A stretch of DNA of 64,000 nt from Streptomyces coeruleorubidus (GTDB taxonomy: Bacteria; Actinomycetota; Actinomycetes; Streptomycetales; Streptomycetaceae): assembly GCF_028885415.1 (NCBI RefSeq), contig NZ_CP118527.1, forward strand, positions 5,270,001 to 5,334,000. The letters run 5' to 3'. Below, one piece after another: positions 45,483 to 54,326 of this stretch. The notes under the pieces were generated by a model. The model saw nothing but the letters and a program-made list of their open reading frames with translations, made no database searches and was not told the DNA's origin. Position 1 is the first letter of the stretch. Each line of letters begins with the position of its first letter. Position numbers and translations under genes: made by a program.

Positions 45483-46333
45483 GGGCCATGCGCAGCGTCC
45501 CCACCTGCATCATCGGCAGCTCCCACACCGATCCGATCGTCACCGGCGAACACGATCCCGACAAGTACGCAGAGGTGGGCTCCTTCACCAAGGTCATCAC
45601 CGGAACCATCCTGGAGCAGCTGGCCAAGCAAGGTGTCCTCACGGTCGACGACCCCGTCGAACGCTGGCTCGACGTCCCGTCAGGAACCGGCATCACCCTG
45701 CGCCACCTCGCCGAGCACACCTCGGGTCTGCCTCGCCTCCCCCCTGGCACCTCTCGCCTCGACCCGTACCGGAATTTCACCGCCGACCGGCTGCACCAAC
45801 TGCTCGCCGGTTTCGACCGACTCACCGAACGTCCCGCCGGCACGCACGAGGAGTACTCCAACTTCGGCTACGCGGTGCTCGGGGCGGCGCTGACTGCAGC
45901 GACTGGGCAGGAATACGACGAGCTCGTCGCCGTGCACGTGCTGTCCCCGCTGGGCCTGCCGCGAGAAGCCATGAGTGCCCGGCCGCCACAGCACAGCGCC
46001 TTGCTGCCGACCGGATGGTTCGGCCGCAGGGTGAAACCGTGGACCATGACGGGAGCCATCTTGCCCGCAGGCGGCCTGTGGGCAAGCCCCCGCACGCTGT
46101 CACGTGTGCTGACCGGTCTCGTACTCGACCGTTCACTCGGGGAACCCGGCCTCGGCTGGCAACGTTCGGGGCCGCTGCCCCTGATCTGGCACAACGGGGC
46201 GACAGGCACGGCGTCTGTGTTCGCCGGCGCCGTGCCTGACGGCCGCTGGACAGTAGTCCACCGTCTGAGCGGCTCGAACGACGTGACGGACCGCACCGGC
46301 CTGGAGTACCTGCGCACAGCGCATCCCCAGTGA
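45479..46333 (+). CDS. Serine hydrolase, class C beta-lactamase fold
   Basis: A 284-residue enzyme of the beta-lactamase/D-Ala-D-Ala carboxypeptidase superfamily. The SxxK motif is SFTK (Ser35, Lys38), the YxN motif is YSN (Tyr126-Asn128), and the third motif is in LIWHNGATG. It is shorter than usual and has no signal peptide, so it may act in the cytoplasm. GTG 45479 overlaps the HTTM stop (GTGA), which makes it the fourth coupled gene of the operon. It could be an esterase, peptidase or acyl-transferase acting on the operon product (inference). Confidence 0.8.
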   Translation: MRAMRSVPTCIIGSSHTDPIVTGEHDPDKYAEVGSFTKVITGTILEQLAKQGVLTVDDPVERWLDVPSGTGITLRHLAEHTSGLPRLPPGTSRLDPYRNFTADRLHQLLAGFDRLTERPAGTHEEYSNFGYAVLGAALTAATGQEYDELVAVHVLSPLGLPREAMSARPPQHSALLPTGWFGRRVKPWTMTGAILPAGGLWASPRTLSRVLTGLVLDRSLGEPGLGWQRSGPLPLIWHNGATGTASVFAGAVPDGRWTVVHRLSGSNDVTDRTGLEYLRTAHPQ

Positions 46334-46490
46334 GTCGAGAAAGGGTCACGGCCGACTCGGTGCCATCACCTGAGCATCGACCGGAGGCACCGCCCAAGAC
46401 GTCATGGCCCCATGCCAGTTCCTTGCACACCCGCCGCCCCATCGACAGTCGAACGCGACGCTTCGACCCCATCGCAAGGGAGTCAACGTG

Positions 46491-46973
46491 ATGCATGCAC
46501 ATATCCGAGCTGCTGCCATAACGGGCATCGGTGCCGTCGTGCTCGGCACGGCCGCACCGGCTGTCGCCGCGGAGAGCGCCAGAGAAGCGGGCCCTGTCCC
46601 CTGGTCGGCCGCGCACGCCACCGCTTCCGCCTCAGGTGAGCGGTGGACCGAAGGCACAGGCCCCACACCGACCCTGGTGATCAAAGGGAAGCTGTCGAAC
46701 TCCGCCGAGGGCTGCTACTCACTGTGGACGAAGTTCAATGCTGACCTCGTGCCGGGCGTTCCACGCAAGCAGGTGGAGCTGTGCGGTCCGGGCAGTGTCC
46801 CGGTCGAGGTGCGGCGGTCTTACTCATTCACGACCACCGGCAGCCTCACCGTGTGCAAGGGGACACAGAACACCAGTCAGTGCGGCCCCTGGCAGAGTGT
46901 GACCTCATGGCCTGTCACCAGGCCGACCGTGAGTGACGTCAGCGAGGAAATGAAGTCCGCTCAGTTCCGATGA
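46491..46973 (+). CDS. Secreted four-cysteine protein of unknown function
   Basis: A 160-residue exported protein from ATG 46491 (GTG 46488 is possible), with a GGGAG site. The signal peptide ends at VAA-ES. The mature part is beta-rich and has four Cys (GCYSLW, ELCGPG, TVCKGT, QCGPWQ), which could form two disulfides. Not recognised. It lies 157 bp after the serine hydrolase and may or may not belong to the same operon. Confidence 0.6.
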   Translation: MHAHIRAAAITGIGAVVLGTAAPAVAAESAREAGPVPWSAAHATASASGERWTEGTGPTPTLVIKGKLSNSAEGCYSLWTKFNADLVPGVPRKQVELCGPGSVPVEVRRSYSFTTTGSLTVCKGTQNTSQCGPWQSVTSWPVTRPTVSDVSEEMKSAQFR

Positions 46974-47144
46974 GCAAGACGCCGGGCGGTCGTCCCCATC
47001 GTGAGGACAGCTCCGCCCATACCGTCTTGCCCACCGGGCGGCGGGGCGCCGGCCCCCGGCGCACGGCCAGGGCGTCCACCAGGAGCAGCCCCCGGCCTCC
47101 CGCAGCACCGCCCGTGCCTTCTCCGCACGCTCGTTTCCGTGTGT

Positions 47145-48332
47145 CTAGAACGCCGCCCCGAGCCGCTTCGCCGCCTCCTCCAGCACGCCCGTCCGCTTGC
47201 AGAACGCGAACCGTACGAACGGCGCGCCCTCCTCGCGGTGGTCGTAGAAGACCGCGTTGGGGATCGCGACGACACCGGCGCGTTCCGGCAGGGCGCGGCA
47301 GAAGGCGAAGCCGTCCGTCTCGCCGAGGGGGCGGATGTCGGTGGTGACGAAGTAGGTCCCCGACGGGCTGAAGACCCGGAACCCGGCCTCCTCCAGGCCC
47401 GCCGCCAGCAGGTTCCGCTTGACCAGCATGTCGTCGCGGAAGGCCGTGAAGTACGACTCCGGCAGCGCCAGGGCCTCCGCCACCGCGTACTGGAACGGCC
47501 CCGACGCCACATACGTCAGGTACTGCTTCGCCGAGCGCACCGCCGTGACCAGCTCCGGCGCCGCCGTCACCCAGCCGACCTTCCAGCCGGTGAACGAGAA
47601 CGTCTTGCCGGCCGACCCGATGGTGACCGTACGCTCGCGCATCCCCGGAAACGTCGCCGGCGGCACGTGCTCGGCGTCGTCGAAGACCAGGTGCTCGTAC
47701 ACCTCGTCCGTCACCACGAGCAGGTCCCGCTCCACCGCCAGCTCGGCGATGGCGGCCAGCTCCTCGCGGGTGAGGACCGTGCCGGTCGGGTTGTGCGGGG
47801 TGTTGATCAGCAGCAGGCGGGTGCGGTCGGTGACGGCGTCGCGCAGTTCGTCCAGGTCCAGGCGGAAGCTGCCCTCGTGCGGGCGGAGCGTGACCGGCAC
47901 CCGGCGCCCGCCCGCCATCGCGATGCACGCCGCGTACGAGTCGTAGTACGGCTCCAAGGCGATCACCTCGTCGCCGGGCTCCACCAGGGCCAGCAGCGAG
48001 GCGGCGATGGCCTCGGTGGCCCCCGCGGTGACCAGGACCTCCGTGTCGGGGTCGCAGGACAGGCCGTAGCGCCGCTGCTGGTGGGCGGCGATCGCGGTGC
48101 GCAGCTCGGGGACGCCGGGGCCCGGCGGGTACTGGTTGCCCAGGCCGTCCCGCAGCGCCCGTACGGCGGCCTCCCTGACCTCCTCGGGGCCGTCGGTGTC
48201 GGGGAAGCCCTGTCCGAGGTTGATGGCGCCGGTGCTCAGGGCCAGGGCGGACATCTCGGCGAAGATCGTCGTCCCGAACTCGGCGAGCCGGCGGTTGAGG
48301 AGGGGGCGCGCGCTGGAGGTCATGCGGGTCAT
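47145..48332 (-). CDS. PLP-dependent aminotransferase class I/II
   Basis: A 395-residue fold-type I aminotransferase. The motifs are INLGQGFPDTDGPEEV at the N-terminus, INTPHNPTGTVLTREEL in the middle and the PLP lysine in GSAGKTFSFTGWKVGW (Lys243). The GQGFPD start is typical of the kynurenine aminotransferase/YbdL/DapC subgroup, so N-succinyldiaminopimelate or methionine/glutamine transaminase activity is likely. A kynurenine pathway is encoded 10 kb away, but nothing links them directly. Start ATG 48332, or ATG 48323 three codons later. Confidence 0.85.
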   Translation of the reverse strand: MTRMTSSARPLLNRRLAEFGTTIFAEMSALALSTGAINLGQGFPDTDGPEEVREAAVRALRDGLGNQYPPGPGVPELRTAIAAHQQRRYGLSCDPDTEVLVTAGATEAIAASLLALVEPGDEVIALEPYYDSYAACIAMAGGRRVPVTLRPHEGSFRLDLDELRDAVTDRTRLLLINTPHNPTGTVLTREELAAIAELAVERDLLVVTDEVYEHLVFDDAEHVPPATFPGMRERTVTIGSAGKTFSFTGWKVGWVTAAPELVTAVRSAKQYLTYVASGPFQYAVAEALALPESYFTAFRDDMLVKRNLLAAGLEEAGFRVFSPSGTYFVTTDIRPLGETDGFAFCRALPERAGVVAIPNAVFYDHREEGAPFVRFAFCKRTGVLEEAAKRLGAAF

Positions 48333-48459
48333 CCTCCGCCGAAGCTCTGGAGTTCCTCAACTCTGCTTTGGGTCGTGCGAGGGGCGGGCATCCCCTGTTC
48401 ACGCAAGAGCGAGGCGCCCACGGGGGGCCGCTTCGGGGGAACGGAAGGAGGGTGACGCC

Positions 48460-48741
48460 ATGGTCGTCGGCATCATCCTGGCGGTGATCGGAGTCGTCCT
48501 GGTCGGGGCGCTGGTGTCCAAGGCCCGCAGCGGCGGATCCGGACGGACGACCCGTCGCGGGGCGGGGGCGTCCACCGGATCGCGCCACGACAGCGGCGGC
48601 AGCTGGTGGGCCGGGGGCTCAGACTCCGGCTCGTCCGGCGGACACCACGGGGGGCACTCCTGCGGCGGCGGTTCGTCCTGCGGAGGCGGGTCGTCCTGCG
48701 GCGGGGGTGGAGGAGGAGGTGGCTGCGGCGGAGGCAGCTGA
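48460..48741 (+). CDS. Small membrane protein with Gly/Cys-rich tail
   Basis: A 93-residue protein from ATG 48460, with an excellent GGAAGGAGGG site. A single N-terminal helix (VVGIILAVIGVVLVGALVSK) anchors it. A Ser/Gly/Arg linker leads to a His- and Cys-rich tail with tandem SSCGGG units (five Cys, three His) ending GCGGGS. The tail may bind a metal. Several Streptomyces membrane proteins end in comparable Gly-Cys tails. A hairpin terminator follows. Confidence 0.65.
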   Translation: MVVGIILAVIGVVLVGALVSKARSGGSGRTTRRGAGASTGSRHDSGGSWWAGGSDSGSSGGHHGGHSCGGGSSCGGGSSCGGGGGGGGCGGGS

Positions 48742-48783
48742 CCTAGGTCGGCCGCGCTCCCGACGGGGGAGTCGCAACCACCG

Positions 48784-48818
48784 AACGCGGGGTCCGCACC
48801 TGGGGCGGGCCCCGCGTT
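48784..48818 (+). terminator. Terminator after the Gly/Cys-rich protein gene
   Basis: A 14-bp stem (AACGCGGGGTCCGC at 48784-48797 with 48805-48818, one G-T pair) and a 7-nt loop, 43 bp after the stop. Confidence 0.7.
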
Positions 48819-48854
48819 TCCGTGCCGGCCGGAGGTCCTGGGTTCCCGTCCGGC

Positions 48855-48970
48855 GGATGCGTCGAATGTCTGTCGGGCAACTCGGAGTGCGTACCGGCAA
48901 CTTCGCATGCCTGTAGGGCAACTGCCGCCGAGGAGTGACGGACCAGGGCGTGACTCCGGCAACTGCGCGC
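48855..48970. repeat. Array of four AGTTGCC repeats in the 548-bp gap 48742-49289
   Basis: Read on the minus strand, AGTTGCC occurs four times. The repeat cores lie at plus-strand positions about 48876, 48896, 48917 and 48958, so the spacing is 20, 21 and 41 bp, close to whole multiples of two helical turns. The first and third units agree over about 17 of 20 bases (AGTTGCCCnACAGnCATnCG). The second and fourth share AGTTGCCGG. The rest of the gap shows no gene. It should hold the promoter of the gene at 49290. Confidence 0.45.
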
Positions 48971-49289
48971 GTCAAACAGGTACTTCGTCCCGGCTCCGGG
49001 CGTGAGCCACGGCGCACCGGCGCACGCCTCCCTGGCATCGGCGCACGCCATGGTTGAACAGTTGAGCTGTGGAGCCCTCTGAGGGATGGAAACCCTACGA
49101 ACTTGGGTAAAGACGCTGTTGCGGCGCCACAGTTCATGATTCCCTCTAAAACACCAACGCAGCCTCTCGGACGTTCTGCGGACACCTTCCCGAAACCGGC
49201 CGACCGGTTTACCCCGGGCCGAATCCCCCGGTGCGACCGGGGTGCAGCGGACCCATCTCCCTTTCCTTGTGTGCTTGCGGAGCCGATCC

Positions 49290-49820
49290 ATGCTCACGAC
49301 CCTGAACACCTCCTACACCGACACGCGTGCGGCCGATCTCGCCTGGGCCCTGGGGCGCGAGCCGCTGCCCGCACTGGCCACCCTCGACCTCGAACTGGCG
49401 GGCAGCAGCCTTCAGTTGCGACTGCTCGGCGCGTCCCACCAGGTCCTGCTGGAGGAGGAGAGGGGCGTCTGCTCGGAGACGGTGGCGTGCATTCCGGGCA
49501 GCAGCATGCCGCTTCCGCTCGGCGTCGCCACGCGGGTGGGCGACTGGGAGTACGAGTTCGCGGCCCGGGTCGAGGTCCTCTCGCCTGGCTCCTTCGCTGG
49601 TCGCGCCCAGGAGTTGCTGGCCCTCGTCTCCGACCATCCGCACGGCCTGGCCGGCGTCTTCCCCGGCAGCCCGCACGCCTTCACGGCACTGCTGGCCCAG
49701 CACCACGAGGGACAGGTGCACTGGCGGACCTGGCACGCGTACCCGCAGGACGGACAGTTGGTGGCGACCCGCACGAAGGTGGGCGTACGGGTGCGGGAGT
49801 CGGCCGCTGCCGCCAACTGA
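49290..49820 (+). CDS. DUF2617-type protein
   Basis: A 176-residue cytoplasmic protein from ATG 49290. Sequence blocks are TRAADLAWALGREPLPALAT, LQLRLLGASHQVLLE, YEFAARVEVLSPGSFAGRAQ and HWRTWHAYPQDGQLVATRTK, which I associate with the actinobacterial DUF2617 family (from memory). Function unknown. It lies 120 bp upstream of a polyamine-synthase-like gene on the same strand, a pairing that I recall from other Streptomyces. Confidence 0.65.
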   Translation: MLTTLNTSYTDTRAADLAWALGREPLPALATLDLELAGSSLQLRLLGASHQVLLEEERGVCSETVACIPGSSMPLPLGVATRVGDWEYEFAARVEVLSPGSFAGRAQELLALVSDHPHGLAGVFPGSPHAFTALLAQHHEGQVHWRTWHAYPQDGQLVATRTKVGVRVRESAAAAN

Positions 49821-49940
49821 ATCTCTCCGGCACCTCACTCACTCGGCGAACCGGAGCTCATACCGTCATCGCGCCTCTGTAAAGCAGCATCACACGTGTG
49901 GGTGACGAACCGCAGTGGAGGAGTGACGTAACGTCGCAGC

Positions 49941-51596
49941 GTGATCGAGCCGCACGCGCCCGCCCCGCCCGGTTCCCCGCCGCCCTGGAGCGCCCCGGGC
50001 GGCCCCGGCGGCCCGGCGCGACTGCCCGTCCGGCCGGGCACCGGGCGGTTCCTGGTCCTCGCGGGCGTGTTCGTCTGCGCGGCCTGCGGACTGGTGTACG
50101 AACTGGAACTCGTCGCTCTGGCCTCGTACTTGATGGTCGACTCCGTCACCCAGGCGTCCGTCGTGCTGTCCGTCATGGTCTTCGCGATGGGCATCGGCTC
50201 CCTCGCCGCGAAGCGGCTGCGCGGGCTCGCCGCGGCCGGCTTCGGCGCGGTCGAGGCGACCCTCGCCCTCGTCGGCGGGTGCAGCGCGATGGCCTTGTAC
50301 GCGGTCTTCGCCTGGACCGGCGACTGGGGCGGGATGTGGGCCAGCGGGCCGCGCTGTCTCCTGGTCGCCTTCTCCCTCGCGACCGGGCTGCTCATCGGCG
50401 CCGAGGTCCCGCTGCTGATGGAGCTGATCCAGCGCATCCGCCGCCAGGACCCGGGCGGCGCGGTGGCCGACCTGTTCGCCGCGGACTACGTCGGTGCGCT
50501 CGTCGGCGGACTCGCCTTCCCCTTCCTGCTGCTGCCGTTCCTCGGCCAGATGACCGGCACGCTGATCACCGGCGCCGTCAACGCGGTCGTCGGGGGCGCG
50601 CTGGTGCTCGGCCTGTTCCGCCGGGACCTGACCCGGCGCGCCCGCTGGCTGCTGCTGCTCGCCAACGCGCTCGTGCTGGCGATCCTCGCCTCGGCCGCCG
50701 TCCTCGTCGACGATTTCGAACGGGCCGCGCGGCAGGCGGTGTACGGCGGGGACGTACGGGTGGCGCTCCAGACCGGCGTGCAGGAGGTGGTCCTCGCCGG
50801 GGGCACGCACGGGCGCCCCCTCGACCTGTTCCTCGACGGCCGGCTGCGGGTCAGCGGGCGCGACGAACTGCGCTACCACGAGGCCCTCGTCCACCCGGCC
50901 ATGACCGGACCGCACGCGCGCGTGCTGATCCTCGGCGGCGGTGACGGACTGGCGGCCCGCGAGGTGCTGCGGCATCCCGGGGTGGACCGGGTCGACGTCG
51001 TCGAACTCGACGAGGAGGTGGTGCGGCTGGCCCGCACCGACTCGGCCCTGTCGGCGCTGAACAAGCACGCGTTCGGCGACCCGCGCGTGCGCGTGACGAC
51101 GCAGGACGCGTTCGGCTGGCTGCGCGGAGCGCCCCCGGCGGCGTACGACGTGGTCCTCTCGGACCTGCCGGACCCGGGCATCACGGCCAGTACGAAGCTG
51201 TACTCGCAGGAGTTCTACGGCCTCGCGCGGCGGGTGCTCGCCCCCGGCGGCCGGCTCGTGGTGCACGCCGGGCCCGTCGCGTCCAGCCCGCGCGTGTACT
51301 GGACGGTGGACGCCACCCTCCGCGCGGCCGGCTTCCGCACCGCCCCGTACGGCACGGGCGGGCGCCGCGCCTGTTTCGCCGTCGGTCCCGACCACACCCC
51401 CGCCGACCGCTCCCGGGCGCCCCGGGACTGGGGTTTCGTCCTGGCCGCCCGAACGGAGCCGCGACCCCGACTCGACCCGGACGGTCCGCGCCCGCACGTC
51501 CTTGACGACGTGTCCCTCGCGGTGGGGGAGCGGGCGGCGCGGGGCACGCGGATCGCGGGGCTGCCCGCGTCGACGCTGGTGCATCCGCGCTACTGA
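49941..51596 (+). CDS. Membrane spermidine synthase-like protein
   Basis: A 551-residue protein with a Pro-rich N-terminus, about seven membrane helices (residues 35-260), and a soluble C-terminal domain of the spermidine-synthase/methyltransferase fold. That domain shows the nucleotide-cosubstrate motif [29 protein letters not shown] and [10 protein letters not shown]. Aminopropyl transfer from decarboxylated S-adenosylmethionine is the family activity; in such membrane fusions the substrate is not known. GTG 49941 has only a distant GGAG site. Confidence 0.85.
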   Translation: MIEPHAPAPPGSPPPWSAPGGPGGPARLPVRPGTGRFLVLAGVFVCAACGLVYELELVALASYLMVDSVTQASVVLSVMVFAMGIGSLAAKRLRGLAAAGFGAVEATLALVGGCSAMALYAVFAWTGDWGGMWASGPRCLLVAFSLATGLLIGAEVPLLMELIQRIRRQDPGGAVADLFAADYVGALVGGLAFPFLLLPFLGQMTGTLITGAVNAVVGGALVLGLFRRDLTRRARWLLLLANALVLAILASAAVLVDDFERAARQAVYGGDVRVALQTGVQEVVLAGGTHGRPLDLFLDGRLRVSGRDELRYHEALVHPAMTGPHARVLILGGGDGLAAREVLRHPGVDRVDVVELDEEVVRLARTDSALSALNKHAFGDPRVRVTTQDAFGWLRGAPPAAYDVVLSDLPDPGITASTKLYSQEFYGLARRVLAPGGRLVVHAGPVASSPRVYWTVDATLRAAGFRTAPYGTGGRRACFAVGPDHTPADRSRAPRDWGFVLAARTEPRPRLDPDGPRPHVLDDVSLAVGERAARGTRIAGLPASTLVHPRY

Positions 51597-51711
51597 GCGG
51601 GCCCGGGGCTGCCCGGTGAGGGCCGGTGAGGATACGCCTGGCGGGGCGGATCGGGGGCGAATTCCGAAGGCGGGGGTGCGTTTCGGCCCGGGCTGGGTAG
51701 AGTCCGTCGAC

Positions 51712-52782
51712 ATGGAGCACGAGGTGTTCGTTCCGGTTCCGGCCGAGCGGCTCAGGGAGGTGCTGGACGACCCCGCGCGGGTCGCCCGGGCGGTTCCGGG
51801 GCTCCAGCAGGACGCCGGCGCCGAGCCCGTCACCGGACGGCTGAAGATCAGGGTCGGCAGCCACTCCGTCACGTACCGGGGTGCCGTACGGGTGTCCCGG
51901 GGAGACGACGGGGCCTACGCCGTCGAGGGCGAGGCCACGGAGGCCCGCGGCACCGGCTCGGTGAAACTCGCGCTGCGGATCGCCCTGCGGGACGCGGAGG
52001 ACGGCACGACGATCGTGTTCGGCGGTACGGTCGCAGCGGACGGACGGATCAAGGACCTCCCGTCCGACGCGGTGGAGGGCGCCGTCACCCGCCTGCTGGA
52101 CCGTTTCGCGGAACAGCTGGCCGGGGCAGCCCCGGAAACCACCACGCCCCTCGTCACGCAGGACTTCGAACCCCGCGCCACGACCGACTACGAGACGACC
52201 CCGGACGCGGACGACGCGGCTCCGCCGCCTCCGGCGAGGGCCGAGGGGAGCGCGAGGGCCGAGGCCGACGAGGAGGCCGGGACTTCGGGGACCGCCGGGG
52301 AGACTTCCGCCCCCGGACCCGACGACAAGACGCCGGCCTCCGGCCACACCGCCGATGACGCTCGTGCCTCAGGGGGCACCGACGAGCCCTCGGCTCCGGG
52401 GAGCGCCGACGAGTCCCCTGGCCCCGCAGCCGACGACGCCCCCGCCCCCGAGCCCCCCTCCGTCTTCGAGACCGATACTCCGCCGTCCTCTCTCGGGCCC
52501 TCGGACGAGGACATCGAGGACGACGCGAACGACGAGAACGACAAGAACGACAAGAACGACAAGAACGACGAGGGCATCGCCGAGGCGGCGCATGCGCGGC
52601 GGACGATGATCGGGCGCAGTGCCGAGGAGGTCGATCACGCGCCGCCGAGAGGGCGGTACGCGCCGGTGCCCGCGCCGCAGACCGTGATGCCTCCGGCCCC
52701 GCTGCGCTGGGCGGCCCCCGCGGCGGCGCTCGCGCTGGCGTCGGCCATCGTGGCGGTCCGGGCCCTGCGCAGACGCCGCTGA
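51712..52782 (+). CDS. SRPBCC (CoxG-like) protein with disordered linker and C-terminal anchor
   Basis: A 356-residue protein. Residues 1-145 form an SRPBCC/CoxG domain (MEHEVFVPVPAERLREVLDD, then VTRLLDRFAEQLAG). About 180 residues of Asp/Ala/Pro/Ser-rich linker follow and contain a short tandem repeat of Asn-Asp-Lys (DNA about 52527-52571). A terminal hydrophobic helix with basic end (AAPAAALALASAIVAVRALR) probably anchors it to the membrane with the domain inside the cell. CoxG assists CO dehydrogenase in other bacteria; no such enzyme is encoded here, so its role is unclear. Confidence 0.75.
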   Translation: MEHEVFVPVPAERLREVLDDPARVARAVPGLQQDAGAEPVTGRLKIRVGSHSVTYRGAVRVSRGDDGAYAVEGEATEARGTGSVKLALRIALRDAEDGTTIVFGGTVAADGRIKDLPSDAVEGAVTRLLDRFAEQLAGAAPETTTPLVTQDFEPRATTDYETTPDADDAAPPPPARAEGSARAEADEEAGTSGTAGETSAPGPDDKTPASGHTADDARASGGTDEPSAPGSADESPGPAADDAPAPEPPSVFETDTPPSSLGPSDEDIEDDANDENDKNDKNDKNDEGIAEAAHARRTMIGRSAEEVDHAPPRGRYAPVPAPQTVMPPAPLRWAAPAAALALASAIVAVRALRRRR

Positions 52783-52834
52783 AAACGCCCCGTACAGGGT
52801 GAGGCCCTCTTGATCACCCCAGTAGGGTCGTCCC

Positions 52835-53623
52835 GTGAGTGACGAAGACATCACGCTGACCGCGGGCGACGCGGAGGTGACCGTGCAGCCGGGCAACGGC
52901 GGCCGGGTCGGAGGGCTGCGGATCGGCGGCGTGGAGCTGCTCCGGCAGGGGGAGCGGTTCGGCTGCTTCCCGATGGTGCCGTGGTGCGGGCGGATCCGTG
53001 ACGGGCGCTTCCTGGACGGCGCCGTCGTACGGCAGATGCCCCTCAACGCCCCGCCCCACGCCATCCACGGCACCGCCCGCGACGACGCCTGGCGCACCGC
53101 CCGCACGAGCACGGACGAGGCCGTCATCACCTACGAGCTCGTCGACCCCTGGCCCCACCCGGGCCGCGTCACCCAGGTCGTCGCCCTCGCCGAGGACGCG
53201 CTGACGCTGACCATGTCCGTGGAGACGTACGAGTCGTCGTTCCCGGCGCAGATCGGCTGGCACCCGTGGTTCAACCGGAACCTCGGCGGCGAGGACGTAC
53301 GCCTCGACTTCCACCCCGCCTGGCAGGAGGAACGCGGCGACGACCACCTGCCCACCGGCAACCGCGTAGAGCCGAAGCCCGGCCCCTGGGACGACTGCTT
53401 CGGGATGCCCGGCGGCGTCGACGTGACCCTCACCTGGCCCGGGCAGCTGGAGCTGAAGGTGACCAGCCGCCAGGAGTGGGTCGTCGTCTACGACGAGCAG
53501 GAGGCCGCCGTGTGCGTGGAGCCGCAGACCGGCCCGCCCAACGGGCTCAACACCCTGCCGCGCCTGGTCACGCCCCTGGAGCCGCTGGAGGCCACCACGA
53601 CCTGGAGCTGGCGCCGCCTCTAA
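52835..53623 (+). CDS. Aldose 1-epimerase family protein
   Basis: A 262-residue enzyme of the galactose-mutarotase-like fold. It has the VQPGNGGRVGGLRIGGVELL start, PMVPWCGRIRDGRF, HAIHGTARDDAW (the conserved catalytic-type His) and IGWHPWFNRNLGG. It would equilibrate the anomers of a sugar or sugar phosphate. GTG 52835 start. It ends 10 bp before pyrE, so they are likely co-transcribed. Confidence 0.85.
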   Translation: MSDEDITLTAGDAEVTVQPGNGGRVGGLRIGGVELLRQGERFGCFPMVPWCGRIRDGRFLDGAVVRQMPLNAPPHAIHGTARDDAWRTARTSTDEAVITYELVDPWPHPGRVTQVVALAEDALTLTMSVETYESSFPAQIGWHPWFNRNLGGEDVRLDFHPAWQEERGDDHLPTGNRVEPKPGPWDDCFGMPGGVDVTLTWPGQLELKVTSRQEWVVVYDEQEAAVCVEPQTGPPNGLNTLPRLVTPLEPLEATTTWSWRRL

Positions 53624-53633
53624 GCTGGGCGGC

Positions 53634-54182
53634 ATGACGGACACACGTGGCGCGCTGCTGCGACAGATCAAGGACAAGGCCGTGGTGCACGGCAAGGTGA
53701 CCCTGTCGTCGGGTCTGGAGGCCGACTACTACGTCGACCTGCGCCGCATCACCCTCGACGGCGAGGCCGCGCCGCTGGTCGGGCAGGTGCTGCTCGACCT
53801 GACCGGTGACTTCGAGTTCGACGCGGTGGGCGGGCTCACCATGGGCGCCGACCCCGTCGCCGCCGCCATCCTGCACGCCGCCGCCGCGCGCGGGCGGCGC
53901 CTGGACGCCTTCGTCGTACGGAAGGCCGCGAAGGCGCACGGCCTGCAGCGGCGCGTCGAGGGCCCGGACATCGCGGGCCGCCGTGTGCTGGTCGTCGAGG
54001 ACACCTCCACCACCGGCGGCTCCCCGCTCACCGCCGTCGAGGCCGTGCGCGAGGCCGGGGCCGAGGTCGTCGCCGTCGCGACCATCGTCGACCGGGCCAC
54101 CGGCGCCGCGGAGAAGATCCAGGAGGGCGCCGGGGTGCCGTATCTCTTCGCGTTCTCCAAGGACGAGCTGGGCCTGGACTGA
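53634..54182 (+). CDS. pyrE: Orotate phosphoribosyltransferase
   Basis: A 182-residue PRTase that converts orotate and PRPP to OMP in UMP synthesis. The PRPP motif is VLVVEDTSTTGGSPLTAVEA. The flexible loop RKAAKAHGLQRRVEG and the substrate hood KVTLSSGLEADYYVDLR are characteristic of PyrE. It is separated from the main pyr cluster, as in Streptomyces generally. It is followed by class II aldolase after a 144-bp gap. Confidence 0.95.
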   Translation: MTDTRGALLRQIKDKAVVHGKVTLSSGLEADYYVDLRRITLDGEAAPLVGQVLLDLTGDFEFDAVGGLTMGADPVAAAILHAAAARGRRLDAFVVRKAAKAHGLQRRVEGPDIAGRRVLVVEDTSTTGGSPLTAVEAVREAGAEVVAVATIVDRATGAAEKIQEGAGVPYLFAFSKDELGLD

Positions 54183-54326
54183 GCCCCGACCGACCAGGGC
54201 GTGGACGGTGGCCTGGACCTTCCGGCCAAGTCTGGAAAGATGGGGCCGACGATGACGTCGCACCCCAAGGTCTAGGTCAGGGCCGAGAACGCAGTACGCC
54301 AACCCGCAGATACAAGGAGCGGACGC

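Noticed and set aside
46974..47144. Possible small gene between the secreted protein and the aminotransferase
   Set aside because: Frames exist on both strands, but none has a ribosome-binding site or a protein-like composition. The 171 bp are better read as a convergent intergenic gap.
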